64,000 nt of DNA, taken from assembly GCF_000685095.1 (NCBI RefSeq), contig NZ_BAYE01000009.1, forward strand, positions 186,001 through 250,000. Direction: 5' to 3'. This DNA comes from Paraburkholderia caledonica NBRC 102488 (lineage in GTDB: Bacteria; Pseudomonadota; Gammaproteobacteria; Burkholderiales; Burkholderiaceae). Positions 53,781 through 62,513 of the stretch are shown in pieces (position 1 is the first letter of the stretch; each line of letters begins with the position of its first letter). Position numbers and translations under genes: made by a program. A model generated the notes under the pieces. It did not search any database. It worked only from the letters and a program-made list of their open reading frames with translations, and was not told where the DNA came from.

Positions 53781-54152
53781 ATGAACCCCATTTCCCTCTT
53801 TTGCATTCTCGCCGGCGTCGCGTTGAACGCCGGCGCGCAGTTGCTGCTCAAAGCCGGAACGAATGCGGTTGGACACTTCGAATTCACCCGTGCGAACATC
53901 GTGCCGGTTGCCTTTCGCATTGCGACGCAGCCGCCGATCATCGGCGGTGTGGCCTGCTATGTGATCAGCCTGGCCGTCTGGATCGTCGGGCTGTCGCGCG
54001 TGGATGTGTCGATTGCCTATCCGATGCTGTCGCTCGGCTATGTCGTCAACGCTTTCGCCGCGTGGTATCTGTTCGGCGAGGTGCTGTCGGTGCAGAAACT
54101 GGTCGGCATCGGCGTCATTCTGGTGGGCGTGGTGATAGTCGCGCGCAGCTAG
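53781..54152 (+). CDS. ArnE/ArnF-like SMR-type flippase subunit
   Basis: This 123-residue protein has four membrane helices of the small-multidrug-resistance fold (for example ISLFCILAGVALNAGAQLLL and GVACYVISLAVWIVGLSRVD). In the arn cluster such proteins flip undecaprenyl-phosphate-Ara4N across the inner membrane as an ArnE/ArnF heterodimer. Only one subunit is visible here, so it may act as a homodimer or pair with an unlinked partner. It lies 25 bp after arnT. Confidence 0.85.
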   Translation: MNPISLFCILAGVALNAGAQLLLKAGTNAVGHFEFTRANIVPVAFRIATQPPIIGGVACYVISLAVWIVGLSRVDVSIAYPMLSLGYVVNAFAAWYLFGEVLSVQKLVGIGVILVGVVIVARS

Positions 54153-54348
54153 CGCACCACGAACGAACCGCAGCAAAGCTGCCGCAAAGATAGCGTAAGC
54201 CGGCATCCGCACTGGCTAAGCAAAACGTAAGGTTGATCGCGGTATGCTCCGCGGTTTGCACCCTTTTTAGCCTTGGCCCGGATTTGCGCGTAGTGTGTGT
54301 TCACCGCGCCCCTTCAGGCCGCGGCCCTTTCGATCGAGCGAAGTATTC

Positions 54349-55509
54349 ATGACCCAGTCAACCGTTCCGCCTCTGCCGTTCCTGCCGTTCGTCAAGCCGG
54401 AGATCGATGAAGAAACGATCCGCGGTGTAGCCGACGTTCTGCGCTCGGGCTGGATCACCACCGGCCCGCAGAACCAGAAGTTCGAGGCGGCGCTCTCTGA
54501 ATTCTGCGGCGGCCGTCCCGTGCGCACGTTCAACTCCGGTACGGCGACGCTCGAGATCGGACTGCGCATTGCCGGCGTGGGCGAAGGCGACGAAGTGATC
54601 ACGACGCCCGCCTCGTGGGTGTCGACCAGCAACGTCATTTACGAAGTCGGCGCGACGCCGGTATTCGCCGACATCGACCCGGTCACGCGCAACATCGACC
54701 TCGACAAGCTCGAGAAGGCGATCACGCCGCGCACCAAAGCGCTGATTCCGGTTTATCTGTCTGGCCTGCCCGTCGACATGGACCGCCTGTACGCGATTGC
54801 GCGCGAGCACAAACTGCGTGTGGTGGAAGACGCCGCGCAGGCGTTCGGCTCGACGTGGAACGGCAAGCGCATCGGCGCGATCGGCGACATGGTCTCGTTC
54901 AGCTTTCACGCGAACAAGAACCTCACGTCGATCGAAGGCGGCGCACTCGTACTGAACGACGAGAACGAAGCCGTCCTCGCACAAAAATACCGGCTGCAGG
55001 GCATCACCCGCACGGGCTTCGACGGCATGGACTGCGACGTGCTCGGCGGCAAATACAATCTGACGGACGTCGCCGCGCGCGTGGGCCTCGGTCAGTTGCC
55101 GCACCTCGAACGCTTTCTCGCACAACGCAGGAAACTGGCGCGCGCATACTTCGCCGGCTTCGAGGGTGGCGCCGCACTGAAGCTGGGCGTTGGACTGCCT
55201 TTCGCCGACTTCGAGAACAGCAACTGGCACATGTTCCAGATCACATTGCCGCTGGAGAAGCTTTCAATCGACCGCGCCGGTTTCATGGGCCAGTTGAAAG
55301 AACGCGGCATCGGTTCGGGCGTGCACTATCCGGCCATTCATCTGTTCTCGCTGTACCGCGCGCGCGGCTTCACGGAAGGCATGTTCCCGCACGCCGAGCG
55401 TTTCGGCGCGACGAACGTCACGTTGCCGCTCTTCACACTGATGAACGAAGGCGACGTAGAGCGCGTGTGCCGCGCGGTCAACGAAATTTGCGAACAATAC
55501 GGAAAATAA
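54349..55509 (+). CDS. arnB: UDP-Ara4O aminotransferase ArnB
   Basis: ArnB, a PLP enzyme of the DegT/DnrJ/EryC1 family, converts UDP-4-keto-pentose to UDP-Ara4N. The 386-residue protein has GWITTGPQNQKFEAALSEFC, FNSGTATLEIGLRIAGVGEG, and the PLP Lys in SFHANKNLTSIEGGALVLND. The ATG at 54349 is fixed by the family start (MTQSTVPPLPFLPFVKPEID). arnC follows after 6 bases. The 196-bp gap upstream of it holds no gene. Confidence 0.95.
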   Translation: MTQSTVPPLPFLPFVKPEIDEETIRGVADVLRSGWITTGPQNQKFEAALSEFCGGRPVRTFNSGTATLEIGLRIAGVGEGDEVITTPASWVSTSNVIYEVGATPVFADIDPVTRNIDLDKLEKAITPRTKALIPVYLSGLPVDMDRLYAIAREHKLRVVEDAAQAFGSTWNGKRIGAIGDMVSFSFHANKNLTSIEGGALVLNDENEAVLAQKYRLQGITRTGFDGMDCDVLGGKYNLTDVAARVGLGQLPHLERFLAQRRKLARAYFAGFEGGAALKLGVGLPFADFENSNWHMFQITLPLEKLSIDRAGFMGQLKERGIGSGVHYPAIHLFSLYRARGFTEGMFPHAERFGATNVTLPLFTLMNEGDVERVCRAVNEICEQYGK

Positions 55510-55515
55510 GCGGAA

Positions 55516-56568
55516 ATGATTTATACGGAACAACGCGCCGTCGCACCGGAAGTGTCGATCATCATTCCGGTGTACAACGAGGAAGCCGGGCTTGCGGCGC
55601 TATTCGCGCGGCTCTATCCGGCGCTCGACGCGCTCGGCACGTCTTATGAAGTGATCTTCATCAACGACGGCAGCCGCGACAAATCCGCCGCGCTGCTCGC
55701 CGAGCAGTTCCGCGCGCGCCCCGACACGACCCGCGTCATCCTGCTGAACGGCAACTACGGGCAGCACATGGCGATTCTCGCGGGCTTCGAACAGTCGCGC
55801 GGCGAAATCGTCATTACGCTCGACGCCGACCTGCAAAACCCGCCGGAAGAAATCGGCAAGCTGGTCAACAAGATGCGCGAAGGCTTCGACTACGTCGGCA
55901 CGATTCGCCTGCAACGTCAGGACAGCTTGTGGCGCCGCAAGGCTTCGCGCGTGATGAACCGGCTGCGCGAGCGCATCACGCGCATCAAGATGACCGATCA
56001 GGGCTGCATGCTGCGCGCGTACAGCCGTCACATCATCGACACGATCAATCGCTGCGGCGAAATCAACACGTTCATTCCGGCGCTTGCGTACACGTTCGCG
56101 CAGAATCCCGTCGAGATCGAAGTCGCGCACGAGGAGCGCTTTGCCGGCGAATCGAAGTACTCGCTTTATTCGTTGATCCGCCTGAATTTCGACCTCGTGA
56201 CCGGCTTTTCAGTCGTGCCGCTGCAGTGGCTGTCGTTCATCGGCGTGATCCTGTCGCTCGGCTCCGCGGCATTGTTCGTGCTGCTGCTGATACGGCGGTT
56301 CATCATCGGGGCGGAAGTTCAGGGTGTGTTCACGCTCTTCGCCATTACGTTCTTCCTGCTCGGCGTGATCATCTTCGCGCTCGGGCTGCTCGGCGAATAT
56401 ATCGGCCGGATCTATCAACAGGTGCGCGCGCGCCCGCGCTATCTGGTGCAGACCATTCTCGAACAGCGCGACGGCGCGGCCGCGGTTGAAATGCCGCGTC
56501 AAACCGTCGTGCAGGCGATTCAACCGGCACCGCTCGCCGACCATCACGACGAGGGCCCGAACCGATGA
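55516..56568 (+). CDS. arnC: Undecaprenyl-phosphate Ara4-formamido transferase ArnC
   Basis: ArnC is a family 2 glycosyltransferase that transfers formylated Ara4N to undecaprenyl phosphate. The 350-residue protein has the GT-A nucleotide region (VSIIIPVYNEEAGLAALFAR and DADLQNPPEEIGKLVNKMRE) and two C-terminal membrane helices (WLSFIGVILSLGSAALFVLL). Its stop overlaps the next gene start by 4 bases (56565-56568). Confidence 0.95.
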   Translation: MIYTEQRAVAPEVSIIIPVYNEEAGLAALFARLYPALDALGTSYEVIFINDGSRDKSAALLAEQFRARPDTTRVILLNGNYGQHMAILAGFEQSRGEIVITLDADLQNPPEEIGKLVNKMREGFDYVGTIRLQRQDSLWRRKASRVMNRLRERITRIKMTDQGCMLRAYSRHIIDTINRCGEINTFIPALAYTFAQNPVEIEVAHEERFAGESKYSLYSLIRLNFDLVTGFSVVPLQWLSFIGVILSLGSAALFVLLLIRRFIIGAEVQGVFTLFAITFFLLGVIIFALGLLGEYIGRIYQQVRARPRYLVQTILEQRDGAAAVEMPRQTVVQAIQPAPLADHHDEGPNR

Positions 56569-57500
56569 AACCGCGCGCCGTCGTATTCGCGTATCACAAC
56601 GTCGGCGTGCGCTGCCTGCAGGTGCTGCTCGCGCGCGGCGTCGACGTGGCGCTCGTCGTCACACACGAAGACAGCCCTACCGAAAACATCTGGTTCGGCA
56701 GCGTGGCGACGGTCGCGGCCGGGCACGGCATTCCTGTGGTGACGCCCGCGGACCCGAAGAGTCCCGAATTGCGAGCGGCCGTCAGCGCGGCACATCCCGA
56801 CTTCATCTTCTCGTTCTACTACCGCCACATGCTGCCGGTCGACCTGCTCGCGCTCGCCGCGCGCGGGGCTTACAACATGCATGGCTCGCTATTGCCGAAG
56901 TACCGCGGCCGCGTGCCCACCAACTGGGCGGTGCTGCACGGCGAAACCGAAACCGGCGCGACGCTGCACGAAATGGCCGCGAAGCCTGACGCGGGCGCAA
57001 TCATCGCGCAAACGCCGGTGCCGATTCTGCCCGACGACACGGCGGCGCAAGTGTTCGACAAAGTCACGGTGGCCGCGGAGCAGACGCTGTGGCGCGTCCT
57101 GCCGGCGTTGCTCGCCGGCGAAGCGCCGCATCTGCCGAACGATCTCTCGCACGGCAGCTACTACGGCGGGCGCAAGCCGGAGGACGGCCGCATCGACTGG
57201 ACACAGCCGGCTCAACAGGTCTACAACCTGATCCGCGCGGTCGCGCCGCCCTATCCCGGCGCGTTCACCGACATCGACGGCCGGCGTTTCGTCGTCGCGC
57301 GCGCGCGGCTTGCGGCGCCGGGCGCGCTTCGCCCGGATTTGCCGCCGGGCCTGCACGTAGGCGATAATGGCGTTTTCGCGATATGCGGCGACGGTCGCGC
57401 GATCGCCATCCACGAATTGCGGCATCAGCACGACGGCACTGAAACCGTCGTCACTCCGGCCACATTCGCCCAGCTCATTCAAACTCCCCGACATTTATGA
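56565..57500 (+). CDS. arnA: UDP-Ara4N formyltransferase (N-terminal half of ArnA)
   Basis: This 311-residue protein is the formyltransferase domain of ArnA as a separate polypeptide. Catalytic residues are in AYNMHGSLLPKYRGRVPTNW (Asn and His), followed by GATLHEMAAKPDAGAIIAQT with the catalytic Asp. E. coli ArnA is one 660-residue bifunctional protein; here the domain ends before the decarboxylase starts, with a 4-base overlap (57497-57500). Ribosome coupling may hold the two near each other. It formylates UDP-Ara4N with 10-formyl-tetrahydrofolate. Confidence 0.93.
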   Translation: MKPRAVVFAYHNVGVRCLQVLLARGVDVALVVTHEDSPTENIWFGSVATVAAGHGIPVVTPADPKSPELRAAVSAAHPDFIFSFYYRHMLPVDLLALAARGAYNMHGSLLPKYRGRVPTNWAVLHGETETGATLHEMAAKPDAGAIIAQTPVPILPDDTAAQVFDKVTVAAEQTLWRVLPALLAGEAPHLPNDLSHGSYYGGRKPEDGRIDWTQPAQQVYNLIRAVAPPYPGAFTDIDGRRFVVARARLAAPGALRPDLPPGLHVGDNGVFAICGDGRAIAIHELRHQHDGTETVVTPATFAQLIQTPRHL

Positions 57501-58543
57501 AGAAAGTCCTGATCCTGGGTGTGAACGGCTTCATCGGCCATCACCTGTCCAAACGCATTCTCGAAACGACCGATTGGGAAGTTTTCGGAATGGACATGCA
57601 GACCGAACGTCTGGGCGATCTCATCAATCATGAGCGGATGCACTTTTTTGAAGGCGACATCACGATCAACAAGGAGTGGGTCGAATATCACGTCAAGAAG
57701 TGCGATGTGATTCTGCCGCTGGTCGCGATCGCCACGCCGGCTACCTACGTGAAGCAGCCGCTGCGCGTGTTCGAACTCGACTTCGAAGCGAACCTGCCGA
57801 TTGTGCGTTCGGCGGTCAAGTACGGCAAGCATCTGGTATTTCCGTCGACCTCCGAGGTCTACGGCATGTGCACGGACGAGCAATTCGATCCGGAAGAATC
57901 GCAACTGTCGTACGGTCCGATCAACAAGCCGCGCTGGATCTACGCGTGCTCGAAGCAGTTGATGGACCGCGTGATCTGGGGCTACGGCATGGAGGGTTTG
58001 AACTTCACGCTGTTCCGTCCGTTCAACTGGATCGGCCCGGGCCTCGACTCGATCTACACGCCGAAGGAAGGCAGCTCGCGCGTGGTCACGCAGTTCCTCG
58101 GCCACATCGTGCGGGGCGAGAACATCAGCCTCGTCGACGGCGGCGCACAAAAGCGCGCGTTTACGGATATCGACGACGGCATCGGCGCGCTGATGAAAAT
58201 CATCGAGAACAAGGACGGCGTTGCAACGGGCAAGATCTACAACATCGGCAACCCGACCAATAACTTCTCGGTGCGTGAACTCGCGCACAAGATGCTGACG
58301 CTCGCCGCGGAATTTCCGGAATACGCGGACACCGCGAAAAAAGTCCAACTGGTCGAAACGTCGTCGGGCGCGTATTACGGCGCCGGTTATCAGGACGTAC
58401 AGAATCGCGTGCCGAAGATCGACAATACGATGCAGGAACTCGGCTGGGCGCCGAAGTCCACCTTCGACGAAGCGCTGCGCAAGATTTTCGAAGCGTATCG
58501 CGGCCACGTCGGCGAAGCACGCGCGCTCGTCGAACAGCAGTAA
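57497..58543 (+). CDS. arnA: UDP-glucuronic acid decarboxylase (C-terminal half of ArnA)
   Basis: This 348-residue SDR-type protein is the decarboxylase domain of ArnA, which oxidises and decarboxylates UDP-GlcA. It has the nucleotide motif ILGVNGFIGHHLSKRI, the Ser-Thr motif FPSTSEVYGMC and the catalytic Tyr-x3-Lys in WIYACSKQLMDRVIW. It overlaps the formyltransferase gene by 4 bases and lies 10 bp before arnD. Reaction order in the pathway is this enzyme first, then ArnB, then the formyltransferase. Confidence 0.93.
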   Translation: MKKVLILGVNGFIGHHLSKRILETTDWEVFGMDMQTERLGDLINHERMHFFEGDITINKEWVEYHVKKCDVILPLVAIATPATYVKQPLRVFELDFEANLPIVRSAVKYGKHLVFPSTSEVYGMCTDEQFDPEESQLSYGPINKPRWIYACSKQLMDRVIWGYGMEGLNFTLFRPFNWIGPGLDSIYTPKEGSSRVVTQFLGHIVRGENISLVDGGAQKRAFTDIDDGIGALMKIIENKDGVATGKIYNIGNPTNNFSVRELAHKMLTLAAEFPEYADTAKKVQLVETSSGAYYGAGYQDVQNRVPKIDNTMQELGWAPKSTFDEALRKIFEAYRGHVGEARALVEQQ

Positions 58544-58553
58544 GGGCTGATCC

Positions 58554-59447
58554 TTGGCCCGAATCGTCCTGAAGATCGACGTCGACACGCTGCGCGGCAC
58601 ACGCGAAGGCGTGCCGAATCTCGCGCGTATTTTCGACCGCTTCAAGGCCCGCGCTACTTTCCTCTTCAGCCTCGGCCCCGATCACACAGGTTGGGCGATG
58701 CGCCGTGTGCTGCGGCCGGGCTTTTTGCAGAAGGTGTCGCGCACGTCGGTGGTCGAGCACTACGGGCTCAAGCAGTTGATGTACGGCGTGCTGCTGCCGG
58801 GGCCGGACATTGGAGCCAAGGCGTCGGCGGAAATGCGGGCGATCCACGAAGCCGGTTTCGAGTGCGGCATTCATACCTGGGATCACGTGTACTGGCAGGA
58901 CAACGTGCGCTCGAAAGATCGCGCGTGGACGTCGGCGCAAATGCAGAAAAGCCACGACCGTTTCATCGACATCTTCGGTGCGCCGCCCGTCACGCATGGC
59001 GCGGCCGGATGGCAGATGAACGGCCATGCGTTCGAGCAGATCGACGCGTGGGGCATGCACTACGCGTCTGACGGCCGGGGCCATTCGCCGTATGTCCCTG
59101 TGGTCGACGGAAGAACGCTCGCGCATGTGCAGATGCCGACCACGCTGCCAACGCTGGACGAAGTACTCGGCGTGGACGGCGTGGACGAACACAACGTCGC
59201 GGCCTTCATGCTGAAGCACACAGAAAAGAATCCGCACGATCAGGTGTTCACACTGCACGCGGAACTCGAGGGCCAGAAGCTCGCGCCGATCTTCGAACAG
59301 TTACTGGAAGGCTGGCGTACACAGGGCCACACGTTCGCGACCATGGGCGATTACTACGCCACGCTGGACCGCGGCGCGCTGCCATCGTACCCTGTTACGT
59401 GGGGCGAAATTCCAGGGCGCTCCGGCGAGCTGATCGTCCAGCCGTGA
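58554..59447 (+). CDS. arnD: Ara4-formamido deformylase ArnD
   Basis: ArnD removes the formyl group on the lipid-linked sugar before ArnT acts. The 297-residue NodB-type polysaccharide deacetylase has the metal-site motifs KIDVDTLRGT (Asp-Asp equivalent) and GIHTWDHVYWQDN (two His). The start is TTG at 58554 with AAGGG 7 bases upstream; no ATG fits. It ends the visible arn cluster; bcp follows after 183 bp. Confidence 0.93.
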   Translation: MARIVLKIDVDTLRGTREGVPNLARIFDRFKARATFLFSLGPDHTGWAMRRVLRPGFLQKVSRTSVVEHYGLKQLMYGVLLPGPDIGAKASAEMRAIHEAGFECGIHTWDHVYWQDNVRSKDRAWTSAQMQKSHDRFIDIFGAPPVTHGAAGWQMNGHAFEQIDAWGMHYASDGRGHSPYVPVVDGRTLAHVQMPTTLPTLDEVLGVDGVDEHNVAAFMLKHTEKNPHDQVFTLHAELEGQKLAPIFEQLLEGWRTQGHTFATMGDYYATLDRGALPSYPVTWGEIPGRSGELIVQP

Positions 59448-59630
59448 CTGGCCGCCCCGCATGCTGACTTCACGCAGCCGTTGAGTTGCTGTCCGGCAGC
59501 CCGCCCTGACGACCCAACCGCCACGCGAGAACATGCGCGCACCGGTAGCCCCTTCCCCAACTCGATGCCAGGCCGACGCCGCCTTGTCGGATTCACACCG
59601 CGCCGCCGCCTATAACAACCGGAGAACCTC

Positions 59631-60092
59631 GTGTCCATCGCAGTCGACCAACCCATCCCCGACTTCACCGCTCCCGCCACCGGAGGCGAGATCACGCTGT
59701 CCAAACTGCGGGGCAAGAAGGTGGTGCTGTATTTCTATCCGAAGGACAACACGCCCGGCTGCACGACCGAAGGTCTGCAGTTCCGCGATCTCTATCCGAA
59801 GTTCAAGAAGGCCGGCGCGGAAATCATCGGCGTGTCGCGCGACAGCCTGCGCTCGCATGAGAACTTCAAGGCAAAGCTCGAATTGCCGTTCCCGCTGATC
59901 TCCGACCCGGAAGAAAAGCTGTGCGCGCTCTTCAACGTCATCAAAATGAAGAAAATGTATGGCAAAGAAGTACGGGGAATCGAGCGCTCCACGTTTCTCA
60001 TCGATAGTGACGGTGTGCTGCGCACGGAGTGGCGTGGCGTGAAAGTGCCCGGGCATGTCGACGAGATTCTGGAGGCTGTACAAGCGCTTTGA
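59631..60092 (+). CDS. bcp: Thiol peroxidase BCP (peroxiredoxin Q)
   Basis: This 153-residue peroxiredoxin has the peroxidatic Cys in NTPGCTTEGLQFRDLYPKF. The resolving Cys five residues later found in many PrxQ proteins is Gly/Leu here (CTTEGL), so this is a 1-Cys type or uses another partner Cys (KLCALF). The start is GTG at 59631 with GGAGA 7 bases upstream. It is separate from the arn genes by 183 bp. The end of this gene holds the promoter described next. Confidence 0.93.
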   Translation: MSIAVDQPIPDFTAPATGGEITLSKLRGKKVVLYFYPKDNTPGCTTEGLQFRDLYPKFKKAGAEIIGVSRDSLRSHENFKAKLELPFPLISDPEEKLCALFNVIKMKKMYGKEVRGIERSTFLIDSDGVLRTEWRGVKVPGHVDEILEAVQAL

Positions 60093-60105
60093 GGCGCGTT
60101 ATATT
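60077..60105 (+). promoter_or_regulatory. Candidate sigma70 promoter at the end of bcp
   Basis: TGTACA (60077-60082) and TATATT (60100-60105) are separated by exactly 17 bases. Transcription would begin near 60112, with a terminator 150 bases further on. The -35 lies inside the last bcp codons. Confidence 0.5.
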
Positions 60106-60111
60106 GGGTTG

Positions 60112-60262
60112 CAATGAGTGCCTGTCCACCCCAAAATTTTCGTCGCTGCGCCACATTCGACGGCTGCTTTGCCGGATTTATCAGGTCCGTCGGAGTCGTC
60201 AGGCGCAATGCGAACACCGTAGGCGAGCCGCTTGCCCCGTACGCCGGGGCGGCGGCTTTTTT
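60112..60262 (+). ncRNA. Candidate small RNA or attenuated phoH leader
   Basis: A transcript from the promoter at 60077 to the terminator at 60226 would be about 150 bases. It can fold CGTCG (60141-60145) with CGACG (60158-60162) and CGGA with TCCG (60173-60176 and 60186-60189). An unpaired C-rich segment (TCCACCCC, about 60125-60132) could bind ribosome-binding sites. The ATG at 60114 gives a near-leaderless frame that runs through the terminator, which argues against a peptide. No known family was recognised. Confidence 0.45.
60226..60262 (+). terminator. Intrinsic terminator between bcp and phoH
   Basis: AGCCGC-TT-GCCCCG pairs with CGGGGC-G-GCGGCT around a short loop, followed by TTTTTT. 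The stem is GC-rich. It lies 134 bp after the bcp stop and 186 bp before phoH. Confidence 0.85.
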
Positions 60263-60447
60263 ATTGCGCGCAGCCGTTCGTTCACTCGGCCGCGCGTTTA
60301 TCGTTAAGGAGCCGATCGAAGACCAGGCGAACCGGCATCTCTAGACCGAATGCGCGCCTCCGGGCGCAAACTGCGTGCGCAACATCGGCACGGGCAGAAT
60401 GCGACAGGCGGCGCACGATATGTGACCCGATTATTTCGAGGGAAACC

Positions 60448-62310
60448 ATGCCTTTGCCTACCCCCCCCAGCAAGCTCGGCAATCTCCTGCCGCCTGACGA
60501 ATACAAAGCCAAAGCCGCCACACCGGCGCGCCCCGCTTCGAAGAAACAGGCCGAAGGCGAATCCGCGGAGCCGGCCGATTACGGCCGCGCGAACGTCGCC
60601 ACACCCATGGCGCACGCGGCCAATGCCGCGACCACGTTGCGACCGGTGCCGGCATCGTCGGCGGCCGTAACGGGGACCGCAGCCGACGAGGCCGCTCAGG
60701 CACGCGGCGCGTCGGGCTCCGGCCGCAAGACGAGGCAAACCGCCGCGCTGCTGCAACCGGTTCCCGCTGCCCGTCCGCACGCCGAACCCGCCGCCGAGCC
60801 GCAGCCGGCCGTCGCACGCACGCCGAGCGCGAAGCAGCCCACGGCGAGTACGCCGGCCGCCGCGCCTACCGCGCGCGGCACGAGTAAAAAACGCGGCACC
60901 GCCGCCGAGCCGGTCGAAGTCCAGAAGCTCTTCGTGCTGGACACGAACGTGCTGATGCACGACCCGAGCTGCCTGTTCCGTTTCGAGGAACACGACGTCT
61001 ATCTGCCGATGATGACGTTGGAAGAACTCGACAACCATAAGAAAGGCATGTCGGAAGTCGCGCGCAACGCTCGCCAGGTGAGCCGCACGCTGGACGCACT
61101 GGTGGCGAACGCGGGCAACATGTCTGAGGGCATTTCGCTCGCGCGTCTGGGCAGCCGCGAGGCGTCCGGGCGTCTGTACTTCCAGACCAAGCTGACCGCG
61201 ATCGAACCGGTTGAAGGTCTGCCGGAAGGCAAGGCCGATAACCAGATTCTCGGCGTCGTGCGCGCGTTGCAGCGCGACCGGTCGGATCGCCAGGTCGTGT
61301 TGGTGTCGAAAGACATCAATATGCGCATCAAGGCGCACGCGCTGGGCTTGCCCGCCGAAGACTACTTCAACGACCAGGTGCTCGAAGACAGCGACCTGCT
61401 GTATTCGGGCATCCGCGCGCTGCCGCAGGACTTCTGGACGAGGCACGCGAAGGGCATGGAGAGCTGGCAGGACACCAAGACGGGTACCACGTATTACCGT
61501 GTGACCGGTCCGCTGTGCCCGTCGATGCTCGTCAACGAATTCGTTTATCTCGAGCCGCAGAACGGCGAGCCGGCGTTCCACGCGCTAGTGCGCGAGTTGA
61601 ACGGCAAAACAGCGCTGCTGCAAACGCTGCGTGACTATGGCCACCACAAAAACAACGTGTGGGGCATTACGGCACGCAACCGCGAGCAGAACTTCGCGCT
61701 GAATCTGTTGATGAACCCCGAGATCGACTTCGTGACGCTGCTCGGCCAGGCCGGCACCGGCAAGACACTCGTTGCGCTCGCGGCAGGTCTCGCACAAGTG
61801 CTTGACGACAAGCGCTACAACGAGATCATCGTGACGCGCGCCACGGTGCCGGTTGGCGAAGACATCGGCTTTCTGCCGGGCACGGAAGAGGAAAAAATGC
61901 AGCCGTGGATGGGCGCGTTCGACGACAACCTCGAAGTGCTGCAGAAAACCGACGACGCAGCCGGCGAATGGGGCCGTGCCGCGACTCAGGAACTGATCCG
62001 CTCGCGCCTGAAGATCAAGAGCATGAACTTCATGCGCGGACGGACGTTCGTCGACAAGTATCTGATCATCGACGAGGCGCAGAACCTGACGCCCAAGCAG
62101 ATGAAAACGCTGGTCACCCGCGCGGGTCCCGGCACGAAGATCATCTGCCTCGGCAATATCGCCCAGATCGACACACCTTATCTGACGGAAGGCAGTTCGG
62201 GCTTGACGTATGTGGTCGACCGTTTCAAGGGTTGGGCGCACAGCGGTCATGTGACGCTCGCCCGCGGCGAACGCTCGCGCCTCGCCGATTACGCGTCCGA
62301 AATCCTTTAA
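60448..62310 (+). CDS. PhoH family protein with PIN domain (PhoH2 type)
   Basis: This 620-residue protein fuses a PIN ribonuclease domain to a PhoH-type ATPase, as in PhoH2 proteins, and may act as an RNA helicase-nuclease. After an Ala/Pro-rich disordered region (about residues 20-155) the PIN domain begins LFVLDTNVLMHDPSCLFRFE, with more acidic sites in RQVVLVSKDINMRIKAHALG. The ATPase has Walker A in GQAGTGKTLVALAAGLAQ and Walker B in YLIIDEAQNLTPKQMKTLV. The ATG at 60448 has GAGGGAAA upstream. A terminator follows at 62337. Confidence 0.92.
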   Translation: MPLPTPPSKLGNLLPPDEYKAKAATPARPASKKQAEGESAEPADYGRANVATPMAHAANAATTLRPVPASSAAVTGTAADEAAQARGASGSGRKTRQTAALLQPVPAARPHAEPAAEPQPAVARTPSAKQPTASTPAAAPTARGTSKKRGTAAEPVEVQKLFVLDTNVLMHDPSCLFRFEEHDVYLPMMTLEELDNHKKGMSEVARNARQVSRTLDALVANAGNMSEGISLARLGSREASGRLYFQTKLTAIEPVEGLPEGKADNQILGVVRALQRDRSDRQVVLVSKDINMRIKAHALGLPAEDYFNDQVLEDSDLLYSGIRALPQDFWTRHAKGMESWQDTKTGTTYYRVTGPLCPSMLVNEFVYLEPQNGEPAFHALVRELNGKTALLQTLRDYGHHKNNVWGITARNREQNFALNLLMNPEIDFVTLLGQAGTGKTLVALAAGLAQVLDDKRYNEIIVTRATVPVGEDIGFLPGTEEEKMQPWMGAFDDNLEVLQKTDDAAGEWGRAATQELIRSRLKIKSMNFMRGRTFVDKYLIIDEAQNLTPKQMKTLVTRAGPGTKIICLGNIAQIDTPYLTEGSSGLTYVVDRFKGWAHSGHVTLARGERSRLADYASEIL

Positions 62311-62336
62311 GATTCAATTAGCTGGCTGGACCTCGG

Positions 62337-62370
62337 AGCCGCGCCCGGAACTTTCCGGGCGCGGCTTTTT
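62337..62370 (+). terminator. Intrinsic terminator of phoH
   Basis: AGCCGCGCCCGGAA and TTCCGGGCGCGGCT form a 14-bp perfect stem with a CT loop, followed by a T-run. Confidence 0.92.
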
Positions 62371-62513
62371 CATTGCCGCGGCGTCTTTGGCCAGCAACAC
62401 TTAGCGCACGAACTTCAAGTAATTTGTCAAGAATTCTTGCCGCTTCCGCATTTCACCGGCTACCATCCGGACATCGTCCGTCATTAAACGAGCGTTTACC
62501 GCTTTACTCTTTC

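Noticed and set aside
60114..60344. Small frame of 76 codons starting near the putative RNA 5' end
   Set aside because: It runs straight through a strong terminator and resembles no protein family.
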